Below, in pieces: positions 33,485-41,725 of a DNA stretch of 42,160 nucleotides. The notes below the pieces were generated by a model. It was given only the letters and a program-made list of their open reading frames with translations. It was not told where the DNA came from and ran no database searches. This DNA comes from Kineosporia babensis (GTDB taxonomy: Bacteria > Actinomycetota > Actinomycetes > Actinomycetales > Kineosporiaceae): positions 1 to 42,160 of the forward strand of contig NZ_JAJOMB010000039.1 in NCBI RefSeq assembly GCF_021129305.1, written 5' to 3'. The translations under genes were made by a program, and so were the position numbers. Position 1 is the stretch's first letter; each line of letters starts with the position of its first letter.

Positions 33485-34675
33485 CTACAGCCCGATGCTC
33501 TCGTCGACGAACTCGTTGGTGGCGATGTCCTCGGCCTTCAGGTCGGCCGGCACGTCCACGCCCTTCTTCTCCAGGATCGGCTGCATCTCGTCGATCAGCT
33601 TCTGCACCCGCTCCATGTCCATGTTGCCCAGGGTGGAGTCCGGGCCGTTGGAGACGATCCCGAGGTCCTTCTGGGTCTGGACCGAGTACTCGGCCACCCC
33701 GGCCGAGTACTGCCAGCCGGTGTCGTACTCCTCGACCAGCTTCACGATCAGCTCGTTGGCCGCGGCCGGGTCCTCGAGGAAGTCGATCTGCGCGGCCTGG
33801 ATGATCGGCACCAGCTTGGCCAGGCAGTCGGAGTTCTCCGCGACCTTGGCGCTGGGCATCGACAGGGCCTGCACGTAGATCTGGTAGCCGGTGTTGGCGA
33901 CCAGGTCGAAGGCGAGCTCCTTGCCCCACTGGCTGATCTCGTTCTGGTACAGGTACGGCTCGGCGGTGGCGTAGCCCTGCTGGCCGGACTTGCCGGCGTC
34001 GGCCACGAAGTTGCCCGGGGAGCCGTCGTAGGAGCCGTCGACCTGGTCGGCGCTGAGCTTGCCGGTCTCGGTCAGGTAGTCCATGTAGGCCAGGCCGTTG
34101 GTGTAGCGGACCTTGATCCCGGCCGCCTTCACGTCCGCGATCGTCTTCACGTCGGGGTAGGTCTGCGGGTCCCACATGATCGAGGTGGGGCTGATCTCGG
34201 TGGGCGCGACCACGGCGGTGACCGGCTGCTTGGTGCCCGCGGCGATCATCGCGTCATCGGTGCTGACGTAGCCCATCAGGATGTCCGGGTCGGTGTACAT
34301 CTGGTTGGTGACGCTGTCGTAGCCGATCGCCGGCCCGCCGGCCCGGATCTCGAGCTTGACCCCGGTGTCGTTGCCCTCGGTGTCGACCAGGGTGCCGGTG
34401 ACCCGCTTCTTGTCGGTGTCGATCTTCACGTCGCCGCCGAGCATCTGGTACAGCGCGCCGTGCTCGGACTCGGGGTTCCAGTCGGCCTGCATGACCACGG
34501 TGGCCGGGCAGGCGTCGGCCAGGAAGCTGGCCGAGTCGGCGGCCGCGGAGGCAGCGACCTCGACGCCCTGGCCGTCAGCACCTTCGTCGGAACTGCCGCC
34601 CCCGCAGGCGGCCAGAGAGACCAGGACAGAGGTCATCACGACGCCGGTGAGGGCGCGGTTGCGGTACTTGGGCAT
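33485..34675 (-). CDS. ABC transporter substrate-binding lipoprotein (NitT/TauT or NMT1-like)
   Basis: About 396 aa from ATG 34673-34675, or 400 from 34687. The signal peptide MPKYRNRALTGVVMTSVLVS ends in a lipobox LAAC (Cys24) followed by a Gly/Ser-rich tether. The mature protein reads LRMQADWNPESEHGALYQML-like (VVMQADWNPESEHGALYQ), the pattern of NMT1/SsuA-like proteins that carry sulfonates, pyrimidines or aromatic acids. It is the last gene of the import operon. A hairpin precedes it and a terminator follows, which suggests it is made at a different level from the permease. Confidence 0.85.
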   Translation of the reverse strand: MPKYRNRALTGVVMTSVLVSLAACGGGSSDEGADGQGVEVAASAAADSASFLADACPATVVMQADWNPESEHGALYQMLGGDVKIDTDKKRVTGTLVDTEGNDTGVKLEIRAGGPAIGYDSVTNQMYTDPDILMGYVSTDDAMIAAGTKQPVTAVVAPTEISPTSIMWDPQTYPDVKTIADVKAAGIKVRYTNGLAYMDYLTETGKLSADQVDGSYDGSPGNFVADAGKSGQQGYATAEPYLYQNEISQWGKELAFDLVANTGYQIYVQALSMPSAKVAENSDCLAKLVPIIQAAQIDFLEDPAAANELIVKLVEEYDTGWQYSAGVAEYSVQTQKDLGIVSNGPDSTLGNMDMERVQKLIDEMQPILEKKGVDVPADLKAEDIATNEFVDESIGL

Positions 34676-34704
34676 GCTGGATCCCATCGATCGGTGGGGT
34701 GGGG

Positions 34705-34734
34705 TTCTGGCTCCCAGGGCAGCGGGAGCCAGAA
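34705..34734 (-). terminator. Intercistronic hairpin between permease and binding-protein genes
   Basis: TTCTGGCTCCC and GGGAGCCAGAA form a perfect 11-bp stem with an 8-nt loop in the 106-nt gap. Such hairpins within ABC operons can protect or separate the binding-protein mRNA; alternatively it marks a partial terminator. Confidence 0.55.
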
Positions 34735-34781
34735 GTCTGAAAAGGGCTTACGAGCAACGGACGTTCGTGGGCGCGGAACGC

Positions 34782-35636
34782 CTACAGGCGTCCGCTGGCG
34801 TGCCAGTGGCCGACCAGGCGACGGCTCAGCCAGGTGAAGAAGGCGAAGACCACGATGCCGAGCAGGGAAGAGGCGATGATCGCGCCGAAGAGCTGCTCGG
34901 ACTGCAGGCGGGAACGGAACAGGTCGATCAGGATGCCGATGCCGGGATCACCCTGGCGGAAGTAGGTGTCGCCGACGATCGCGCCGATCACCGAGGCGCC
35001 GGCCGAGATCCGCAGGCCGGTGAAGACGCTGGGCAGGGCGGCCGGGATCAGCAGCTTGGTGAGCACGGTACCGGGCTTGGCGCCGCGCAGCCGGAACAGG
35101 TCGCGGTGGCCGGGCTCGACCGACTGCAGGCCGAACAGGGTGTTGGCGATGATCGGGAAGATCGAGCAGATCACGCAAACGATCACCCGGGCGGTGAAGC
35201 CGAAGCCGAACCAGAAGCCCATCAGCGGGACCAGGGCCAGGATCGGGATGGCCTGCAGGACGACCGCGTACGGGAAGAGCGAGCGCTCCAGCCAGCGGGC
35301 CGAGGCCATCACCACCGCGAAGACGGTGCCGAGCAGGACCGAGATGGCCAGGCCGACCATGGCGATCACGGTGGTGCGCCACAGCGCCTCGAGGATCTGG
35401 TTACGGTTGTCGGCGTCCAGGAACGACACCTGGATCACCTCGTGCAGCGGCGGCAGCAGGAAGCGCCGGTCCTCGGCCAGCACCACGTAGGTGACGAAGT
35501 AGGCGAAGCCGATGATCAGGGCCAGCACGAGCAGCGGCAGGCCGAAGTCGGCCAGATAGCTGCCTTTACGGTTCTTCCTGGTGGTCTTGCCGGCGGGACG
35601 GGCGAGGGCGCTCGCGCCCACGGTCTCGGTGCTCAC
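34782..35636 (-). CDS. ABC transporter permease
   Basis: 284 aa from GTG 35634-35636, with AAGGAG 8 nt upstream. A Lys/Arg-rich start, then about six helices. The cytoplasmic-loop signature of ABC permeases is seen in GATVSAARTR-like LFRLRGAKPGTVLTKLLIPA followed by ALPSVFTGLRI (EAA motif). Pairs with the ATPase 2 nt upstream and the lipoprotein downstream to form a NitT/TauT-type importer. Confidence 0.9.
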   Translation of the reverse strand: MSTETVGASALARPAGKTTRKNRKGSYLADFGLPLLVLALIIGFAYFVTYVVLAEDRRFLLPPLHEVIQVSFLDADNRNQILEALWRTTVIAMVGLAISVLLGTVFAVVMASARWLERSLFPYAVVLQAIPILALVPLMGFWFGFGFTARVIVCVICSIFPIIANTLFGLQSVEPGHRDLFRLRGAKPGTVLTKLLIPAALPSVFTGLRISAGASVIGAIVGDTYFRQGDPGIGILIDLFRSRLQSEQLFGAIIASSLLGIVVFAFFTWLSRRLVGHWHASGRL

Positions 35637-35638
35637 GA

Positions 35639-36400
35639 TCAGTGCTCCTTGCCGGCGAGCGAGGTGGAGATGCGGGCGCACAGGTGCGCGAACTCCTCGG
35701 AGTAACGGATCTGCGGATCGCGCGGGTAGGCGAACGGGATCGGGACCCGGTCCAGGATCTTGCCGGGCCGCCCGGACATCACCACCACCTCGGTGGACAG
35801 GTACACGGCCTCGGCGATGGAGTGGGTGACGAACAGCGCCGCGAACTTCCGGTCGTGGAAGAGGGCCTGCAGATCGTCGTTCAGCTTCTGCCGGCTGATC
35901 TCGTCGAGCGCGCCGAACGGCTCGTCGAACAGGAAGACGCCCGGGTCGACGGTCAGGCAGCGGGCCACGCTGACCCGCATCCGCATCCCGCCGGAGAGCT
36001 GGTGCGGGAAGTGGTCCTCGAAGCCGGTCAGGCCGACCAGGTCGATCGCCTCCTGGACCCGGCGGGCGGTGTCGGCCTTGCCGTCGCCGCGCAGTTCGCA
36101 GAACAGCCCGACGTTCTTCCTCACGCTGCGCCAGGGCAGCAGGGTGGCGTCCTGGAACACGTAGGCCAGGGCGCTCGGGTCGACCGCCACTTCGCCGGCG
36201 GTGTGTTCCTCCAGCCGGGAGGCCAGCCGCAGCAGGGTGCTCTTGCCACAGCCGGACGGGCCGACCACCGAGATGAACTGCCCGGGTTCGACCGTCAGGT
36301 CCACCCCGCTCAGGGCGACGGTTCCGTCCGGGTACTCCATGGCGGTCTCGGTGAACCGCAGACCGACTCCGGTCGCGGTGGTGGGGGTGGCGACAGACAC
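35639..36400 (-). CDS. ABC transporter ATP-binding protein
   Basis: 253 aa. Walker A VGPSGCGKST, Q-loop YVFQDATLLPW, signature QLSGGMRMRVSVAR (LSGGM), Walker B VFLFDEPFGALDE and H-loop LFVTHSIAEA. These match the TauB/SsuB-type ATPases. It begins at GTG with GGAGAAGGAC before it, 51 nt after the BMP-like gene, so the whole regulator-importer arm is probably one transcript. Confidence 0.95.
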   Translation of the reverse strand: MSVATPTTATGVGLRFTETAMEYPDGTVALSGVDLTVEPGQFISVVGPSGCGKSTLLRLASRLEEHTAGEVAVDPSALAYVFQDATLLPWRSVRKNVGLFCELRGDGKADTARRVQEAIDLVGLTGFEDHFPHQLSGGMRMRVSVARCLTVDPGVFLFDEPFGALDEISRQKLNDDLQALFHDRKFAALFVTHSIAEAVYLSTEVVVMSGRPGKILDRVPIPFAYPRDPQIRYSEEFAHLCARISTSLAGKEH

Positions 36401-36451
36401 GTCCTTCTCCTCAGTTTCGGCTCGACCCAGTTGGTGCTGATCGTGCTGGGA

Positions 36452-37207
36452 CTACCAGGTCGGTTCGGTTACCAGGGCCAGATGCCCTGTTCTGAGTCCG
36501 CATTCGTAGACTTCGGGCAGCGCTGCCCCGGTCGCGAGGGCCGTGAGCAGATGCTCCAGGACCCCGCTGATGTCGCTGTGCACCGTGGCCAGGTGCTCGC
36601 CCAGCGGCTCGACGAAGCCGATGGTGCGGGCGTTGCGGCTGCGGGCGGCGGTGCAGGCCACCTCGCCCGCGGAGTCGGCCGCGTGTGCGATCACCGCGCA
36701 GTTCAGCTCGCCGACCAGGACTTCCCCGGCACGGCAGCCGTTCTCGGTGTCGTCGAAGGCCTTCAGGTGCACGACGTTGATGGCGCCGGTGTGGCCGTTC
36801 TCGTAGGCGCCCTCGGTGAAGGCCTGGGCGAAGCGGCGCTGGGTGAGCACGGCCGGGCCCGCCACCAGGCCGATCGGGGCGCCCTCGGCCTGCTCCGAAG
36901 CGAATCTTCCGGCTTCGTAGGCTGCTTCGTGCCAGGCCCAGTCCACCAGAGTCACGCCGGCCAGCCCGGACGTGTCGGTGGGCCTGTCGGTCAGAACCGC
37001 CGGCCGGCACCGATGTCCGGCCAGCCAGTTCCGGTACTGCACCCCGTGACACAGCACAGCCTGCCAGGTCTCGTCGGGTTCGCCGGTGTAGCCGTGCCGC
37101 ACGTCCAGATCGAAACCCTGCTTCTGGACGTTGTGCGCGGCGGTGCGGGCCCCTTCGGCGAAGCCGCCGGTCACCTCGAGCGGGGGCAGGAGCACTCCCA
37201 CCTTCAT
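36452..37207 (-). CDS. BMP/PnrA-like ligand-binding protein without signal peptide
   Basis: 251 aa. Start MKVGVLLPPLEVTGGFAEGA, then GRFASEQAEGAPIGLVAGPA, and the segment INVVHLKAFDDTENGCRAGE, in which DDTENG mimics the D-x-x-x-G step of basic-membrane-protein (BMP) binding domains; AVIAHAADSAGEVACTAARS corresponds to their G-AGE core. BMP proteins normally are exported lipoproteins that bind nucleosides; this one has no signal sequence or lipobox, so it should be cytoplasmic. Its ATG overlaps the GntR stop (ATGA). It may be an intracellular sensor or a nucleotide-related binding partner (inference). Confidence 0.65.
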   Translation of the reverse strand: MKVGVLLPPLEVTGGFAEGARTAAHNVQKQGFDLDVRHGYTGEPDETWQAVLCHGVQYRNWLAGHRCRPAVLTDRPTDTSGLAGVTLVDWAWHEAAYEAGRFASEQAEGAPIGLVAGPAVLTQRRFAQAFTEGAYENGHTGAINVVHLKAFDDTENGCRAGEVLVGELNCAVIAHAADSAGEVACTAARSRNARTIGFVEPLGEHLATVHSDISGVLEHLLTALATGAALPEVYECGLRTGHLALVTEPTW

Positions 37208-37899
37208 CGCGAGCTCCTGACCATGTGGTACGGAATGATGTCGTCGCGGTGCACTTCCTGCGCCACGTACAGCACCTCGCCGCTGCGCGAGACGCCGGTG
37301 ATGTCCAGCTGGATCAGCGGTTTGGCGGCCCCGGTGTGCAGCATGTCCTGGTCCTGGGCGGTGGCCGAGCGAGCCCGCAGCCGGGCCGACTCCCACTCCA
37401 CCGTCTCCCCGCGCAGGTCGCGGACCAGCTGGAAGATGGAAGTGCGGGCGTCGGGCAGGGCCACTGATTCGCGGGTCATCGGGATGTGGTCCACCGCGTA
37501 CATCACCGGCGTGCCGCTGGCGCACCAGCGCTTGGTCATCTCGAACGCCACCGTACCCTCGGGCAGCGAATGCCGCTGGGCCAGTTCGGTGTTCATCCGG
37601 ATCCAGCCGGAGCTGATCAGCTGGATCGACGGCTCGAACCCGGCCTCGGAGATCCCGGCCGAGAACTCGAAGCTCTCGTCGATGCGCAGGCCCAGGTCGA
37701 GTGCGACCACGTTGGGAAAGGTGCCCCGGTGGGCGTCGCGCCGGATCAGCCCCTGAGCTTCCATCCGGGCCAGGGCTTCTCGCAAGGTCGGCCGGCTGAC
37801 CCCGAGCTGGGCGGCCAGGTCCTTCTCCGGCGGCAGCGGCATCCGGGAACGCGCGGCGTCGGCCCAGACGGCCCGCAGCCTGCTCGTCACCTCGCTCAT
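37204..37899 (-). CDS. GntR-family regulator of the HutC/UTRA type
   Basis: 231 aa. Winged helix PPEKDLAAQLGVSRPTLREA then LARMEAQGLIRRDAHRGTF; after residue 75 a UTRA ligand-binding domain with EMTKRWCASGTPVMYAVDHI and ITGVSRSGEVLYVAQEVH. UTRA regulators are usually repressors released by the substrate of the genes beside them. Likely binds the two 22-bp elements at 37970-37991 and 38117-38138 and controls both arms. Confidence 0.92.
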   Translation of the reverse strand: MSEVTSRLRAVWADAARSRMPLPPEKDLAAQLGVSRPTLREALARMEAQGLIRRDAHRGTFPNVVALDLGLRIDESFEFSAGISEAGFEPSIQLISSGWIRMNTELAQRHSLPEGTVAFEMTKRWCASGTPVMYAVDHIPMTRESVALPDARTSIFQLVRDLRGETVEWESARLRARSATAQDQDMLHTGAAKPLIQLDITGVSRSGEVLYVAQEVHRDDIIPYHMVRSSR

Positions 37900-37969
37900 G
37901 CCGGTCCTTCCGTCGGATGTCCTGTCTTGTGCCGCCGCCGAAGAGGACGTTGGTCCCTGGCGGTGGCAT

Positions 37970-37991
37970 CAAGGTAAGACCAGCAAGTAAC
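37970..37991 (+). promoter_or_regulatory. Putative GntR operator, copy 1
   Basis: A 22-bp element CAAGGTAAGACCAG then CAA then GTAAC, about 70 nt before the gntR start. The core GGT-AAG-ACC is a small dyad, as in HutC-type sites. A second copy in opposite orientation lies at 38117-38138, with 19 of 22 positions the same. Confidence 0.7.
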
Positions 37992-38116
37992 GCAGACGCT
38001 CGCCGGATGTGTCCCCCAGGTAAAGCCCCGGTTCGGCCAAATCGGACATCCCGTGGATTACGAGGCACGATCACGGAAAGTCGTTTAACGCCGACGGCTT
38101 CCTGGGAAATCTTCCA

Positions 38117-38138
38117 GTTACAAACTGGTCTTACCTTG
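38117..38138 (-). promoter_or_regulatory. Putative GntR operator, copy 2
   Basis: Inverted copy of the element at 37970-37991; only the 3-nt spacer (TTT read on this strand, against CAA) differs. It lies 38 nt before the amidohydrolase ATG, where it would overlap the promoter of the plus-strand operon. The centres of the two copies are 147 nt apart, allowing DNA looping between dimers. Confidence 0.7.
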
Positions 38139-38176
38139 GCGGAGAAGCGAATCGCACACCGGCTGGAAGGAATCCG

Positions 38177-39502
38177 ATGCGCGACGTCCTGGTCGTCAAC
38201 GCCCACCTGATCCGCGACCGCAGCACGCTGGTCACGAACGGGTGGATGCACGTGTCTGACGGAAAGATCGCGGCCCTGGGCTCCGGCCCGGCCCCGCAGG
38301 TCGAGGGCACCGAGATCATCGACGTGCAGGGTGCCTTCGTGGCCCCCGGTTTTGTCTCGACGCACAGCCACCTGTTCACCAGTGCCTCGCGGGGCCTGGG
38401 CGCGAGCGAGTACCTGTACGGCTGGGCCACCGCGATGTACGCGCCCACCGCAAGGTGCACGCCGGAGCAGATGTACTGGCACACCCTGCACGGCGCCCTC
38501 GACGTGCTGGCCAACGGCGTCACCACACTGTTCGACTTCAACGACCCGCGCCGGCCGTGGGCCCCGATGGTGCAGGGCCGCCGGCAGGAGCTCCCGCCGC
38601 TGCGGCCGTTCGAGTTCGGCACCGCCCAGCTCGACGCCAAGGTCGCCAGTGGGCTGCGCACCATCTCGGCGATCCAGCTGGAGTCCGAGAACGACGACCC
38701 GGAAAAGGCCTTCGAGGACTGGGCCGCGACCGTGGAGTACCTGCGCGGGCAGGACCGCTCGCTGGCCCTGGACGCCGCGGTGTACGGCGCCGTGCAGTGG
38801 GCCCCGAACCCGGCCGTCGCCGAACTGGAGGTTCGGGCGATGGGCGAGTACAGCGTCCTCAATCAGGCGCATTTTCTGGAGACGCCGGAGCACGTCGAAC
38901 TGCAGCAGTCCAAGTTCGCCTGGTACGCCGACGCCGGGGCGCTCGGGCCGCAGATGATTTTCGGGCACTTCGTGCAGACCACCCCGGCCATCGTCGAGGC
39001 CGTCGCCGACTCGGGCGCGGCGGTGTCGTGGCAACCAGTGGCCAACGGACGTCTGGGGTCGGGTTTCGCCGATGTCGTCGGGTTGCGCAAAGCGGGCGTG
39101 CGGGTCGGGATCGGCATCGACGACCAGGCCTGCACCGACCTGTCCGACCCCTGGCAGGCCATGCGTTTCGGGTTGTTCGGCACCCGGGCGCACCAGCAGG
39201 ACCCGACCGTACTGACCCCGGCCGACGTGTTCGCGATGGCCACGCAAGACGCCGCCGACGTTCTCGGGGTCGGTGACCGGGTGGGCAGCCTCGACGTGGG
39301 CAAGTTCGCCGACTTCGTCGTCGTCGACCCCCGCGACCCCGACATCGGTCCGGTACGAGACCCACTCGCGTCCTACGTCCTGGCCATGAGCCTGCGCAAC
39401 CTGCGCTCGGTCTACGTCGGCGGCCGGCCCGTCGCCCACGGCTCTCGTTCCACACATCCCCTGGCCGACGAATGCCGTCGCCGCATCCACGCCCTGGCCT
39501 GA
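38177..39502 (+). CDS. HxH amidohydrolase/deaminase (triazine or nucleobase-type)
   Basis: 441 aa. Type-III amidohydrolase pattern: FVAPGFVSTHSHLF (His63, His65), NQAHFLET (His232, Glu235), FGHFVQTT (His264) and GIDDQACTD (Asp315/316), giving a full mononuclear metal site. C-terminal VGDRVGSLDVGKFADFVVVD is typical of the SAH-deaminase/TrzN/cytosine-deaminase relatives. Those hydrolyse C-N bonds on nitrogen heterocycles. GGAAGG precedes the ATG. First gene of the plus-strand arm, behind a putative GntR operator. The exact substrate is unknown. Confidence 0.9.
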   Translation: MRDVLVVNAHLIRDRSTLVTNGWMHVSDGKIAALGSGPAPQVEGTEIIDVQGAFVAPGFVSTHSHLFTSASRGLGASEYLYGWATAMYAPTARCTPEQMYWHTLHGALDVLANGVTTLFDFNDPRRPWAPMVQGRRQELPPLRPFEFGTAQLDAKVASGLRTISAIQLESENDDPEKAFEDWAATVEYLRGQDRSLALDAAVYGAVQWAPNPAVAELEVRAMGEYSVLNQAHFLETPEHVELQQSKFAWYADAGALGPQMIFGHFVQTTPAIVEAVADSGAAVSWQPVANGRLGSGFADVVGLRKAGVRVGIGIDDQACTDLSDPWQAMRFGLFGTRAHQQDPTVLTPADVFAMATQDAADVLGVGDRVGSLDVGKFADFVVVDPRDPDIGPVRDPLASYVLAMSLRNLRSVYVGGRPVAHGSRSTHPLADECRRRIHALA

Positions 39503-39541
39503 GGCCCTCCCCTTTTCCGAACCAGCACCGGAGACTTTCCC

Positions 39542-40678
39542 ATGACCGACATCGCCCTGCCCGTGGCCGTCTGCCCCAAGAACATGAATGTGGGGCCGTG
39601 CGGCGGCGTCACCGAGGACCATCGCTGCGAGATCGACGACTCGATGATCTGCGCCCTGCTCACCGAGCCGGTCCGGCAGCAGGTGATCGCCAGCGAACGC
39701 GACCTGCTGGCCCGGATCTCCGCTCCCCTGGTGCCGGAACGGCCGATCAGCCGACTGCACGAGTCGCTGCTGTCGGGCAGGTTCACGGTGATCGCGGAGA
39801 TCAACGGCGCCGACTCGGCCGACGCCTCCGGGACGGTCTCCGCGGCGCAGGACATCGCCGCGGTGGCGGACGTGGTCTCGGTGACCGACCATTCCGGCGC
39901 CAACGTGCACATGGGCAACGTGGCGGTCTCGGCGCATCTGGCGATGGCCGGGATCGAGGTGATGACCACCTTCGGCTGCCGCGACCGGAACCGGATGGCG
40001 TTGCAGGGCGATCTGCTCGGAGTTTCCAGCCTGGGCGTACGTAACGTGCTGTGCGTGACCGGAAATCACGTTCAGGTCGGCGACAGCCACGAGGCCAAGC
40101 CGGTGTTCGATCTGGATTCGCCCCGGCTTCTCTCGATCGCCGAGAAGCTGCGGTCCGAGGGCAAGTACGACAACGGCCGTTCGCTGGACGTGAAGCCGGA
40201 GTACCTGCTGGGAGCCACAGCGGCGCCCTTCGCCCCGCCGTACGAGGAACGGCCCTGGCATGTCCTGCGCAAGGTCCGGCTCGGCGCGGACTTCGTTATC
40301 AGCCAGCACATTTTCGACGTGGAACGCTGGAACAGCTTCCTGGCCGGGGTGAACGCATTGCGGGCCGACGAGAAGCCTTTCTGGCTGCTGGGTGGAGTCG
40401 CGGTGCTGCCCAACGAGCAGGTGGCGCGGGCGGTGAACGCCGGTCTGCGGGGCTTCTCGATCCCGGAGTCGCTGCTCAAGCGGCTGAAGCAGGCCAAGGA
40501 CCCGCAGCAGGAGGGCATCCTGATCGCGGCTGAGCTGGTGGTCGCGCTGAACGAGGCCGAAGGAGTGGCCGGGTGCCTGATCGCGCCGGTCACCGGGCGG
40601 CAGAACGCGCTGGCCGCCTCGAGCGAGCAGCGTGACCTGATCGCCGAGGTCCGCAAGGTGGCGGGGGTGCCGGCGTGA
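39542..40678 (+). CDS. Methylenetetrahydrofolate-reductase-like protein with N-terminal Cys motif
   Basis: 378 aa. The first 35 residues contain VCPKNMNVGPCGGV and HRCEIDD, with Cys11, Cys20 and Cys29. This CPK-x-GPCGG-x-C pattern belongs to the MTHFR C-terminal (MetV-like) domain, here placed at the front. The rest is a MetF-like TIM barrel: FTVIAEINGADSADASGTVS, VVSVTDHSGANVHM, LCVTGNHVQVGD, and DFVISQHIFDVERW. MetF enzymes interconvert methylene- and methyl-tetrahydrofolate using flavin. In this operon it may accept a one-carbon unit from the substrate (inference). Overlaps the next gene by 4 nt (GTGA). Confidence 0.8.
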   Translation: MTDIALPVAVCPKNMNVGPCGGVTEDHRCEIDDSMICALLTEPVRQQVIASERDLLARISAPLVPERPISRLHESLLSGRFTVIAEINGADSADASGTVSAAQDIAAVADVVSVTDHSGANVHMGNVAVSAHLAMAGIEVMTTFGCRDRNRMALQGDLLGVSSLGVRNVLCVTGNHVQVGDSHEAKPVFDLDSPRLLSIAEKLRSEGKYDNGRSLDVKPEYLLGATAAPFAPPYEERPWHVLRKVRLGADFVISQHIFDVERWNSFLAGVNALRADEKPFWLLGGVAVLPNEQVARAVNAGLRGFSIPESLLKRLKQAKDPQQEGILIAAELVVALNEAEGVAGCLIAPVTGRQNALAASSEQRDLIAEVRKVAGVPA

Positions 40679-41721
40679 ACGTGACCACCGTCCTCGGTGA
40701 GATTCCCGCCGAGCAGCTGGGAGTCGTCCTCCCGCACGAGCATCTGATCGCGAATGCCAACGCCCAGTGGATCGTCCCGGCCGCTGACGAGGATCTGGCC
40801 GAGTACACCCAGCCGTTCTCGGCCCAGCTGAAGGGAAAGGTGCAGACCCAGCCGTTCTCGTACCGCTCAGCCATGCAGCAGCTGGACTTCGACGTTGCCC
40901 TGGAAGAAGTTTCCCGGTTCCAGGCCGCCGGCGGGGCAACGGTCGTCGACCTGGGCATTCCGGGCTTCGGCCGGGATCACGTGGCGCTGGCCGTGCTGTC
41001 CCGGATGACCGGGGTGAACATCGTGATGGGCTGCGGCGAGTACGTCGAGCCCGCCCACTCCCCCTACGTGCGCTACGCCTCCCCCGAGATGATCCGCGAC
41101 GTGCTCCTGGACGAGCTACGCGTGGGCGTGGGCAAGACCGGGATCCGCGCCGGCATCATCGGCGAGATCGGCAGCGGCAACCCGATCACCGCCGAAGAAC
41201 GCAAGGTGCTACGCGGAGCCGCACTGGCTCAGCTCGAGACCGGCGTCGCGATCAACGTGCACCGCACCATCTTTCCCGACGAGATGGCCGGGCTGGAGGC
41301 CGTGGACCTCCTCCTGGAGTGCGGCGTCGACCCGGGCAAGATCATCGTCAGCCACTGCGACGAACGCCCGGAGTCCGGCTTCGCCCTGGAAGTGGCCCGC
41401 CGCGGCGCCTGGGTCGAACTGGACACGTTCGGCATGGAGCAGTGGGCCGTCAGCGCCCGCCGCCCCGACGGTTCCTACCCCCGCCGGGCCTTCGACCACC
41501 ACCGCATCGACATGCTGCTCGAGCTGGCCGCGGCCGGTTTCCTCGGGCAGACCCTGATCAGTCACGACATCGCGATGAAGCCCCAGTTCACCCGCCACGG
41601 CGGCTGGGGACTGACGCACATCGGCGAGACCATCGTCCCTCAGTTGCTGGCTCTGGGGATGACCGACGCCGACATCACGACACTGCGGGTCGACAACCCC
41701 CGAAAGGCCCTGGCGAGTTGA
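40675..41721 (+). CDS. Phosphotriesterase-like metal-dependent hydrolase
   Basis: 348 aa, GTG start. Amidohydrolase fold of the phosphotriesterase/lactonase family: LPHEHL (His21, His23), the bridging position in GIIGEIG occupied by Glu164 instead of carbamylated Lys, NVHRT (His196), VSHCDE (His227) and LISHDIA (Asp298). The Glu is seen in the PHP-type subgroup. Natural members open lactones or hydrolyse amides and phosphate esters. As the third enzyme of the arm, it may act on a ring-opened product of the amidohydrolase. A strong hairpin follows its stop by 5 nt. Confidence 0.88.
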   Translation: MNVTTVLGEIPAEQLGVVLPHEHLIANANAQWIVPAADEDLAEYTQPFSAQLKGKVQTQPFSYRSAMQQLDFDVALEEVSRFQAAGGATVVDLGIPGFGRDHVALAVLSRMTGVNIVMGCGEYVEPAHSPYVRYASPEMIRDVLLDELRVGVGKTGIRAGIIGEIGSGNPITAEERKVLRGAALAQLETGVAINVHRTIFPDEMAGLEAVDLLLECGVDPGKIIVSHCDERPESGFALEVARRGAWVELDTFGMEQWAVSARRPDGSYPRRAFDHHRIDMLLELAAAGFLGQTLISHDIAMKPQFTRHGGWGLTHIGETIVPQLLALGMTDADITTLRVDNPRKALAS

Positions 41722-41725
41722 GATC

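Noticed and set aside
36452-40939. A 1495-codon minus-strand open frame through the catabolic module
   Set aside because: Only its last 251 codons (36452-37207) resemble a protein. The rest is a low-complexity Arg/Gly/Asp-rich shadow of the three plus-strand enzymes, caused by the GC bias.
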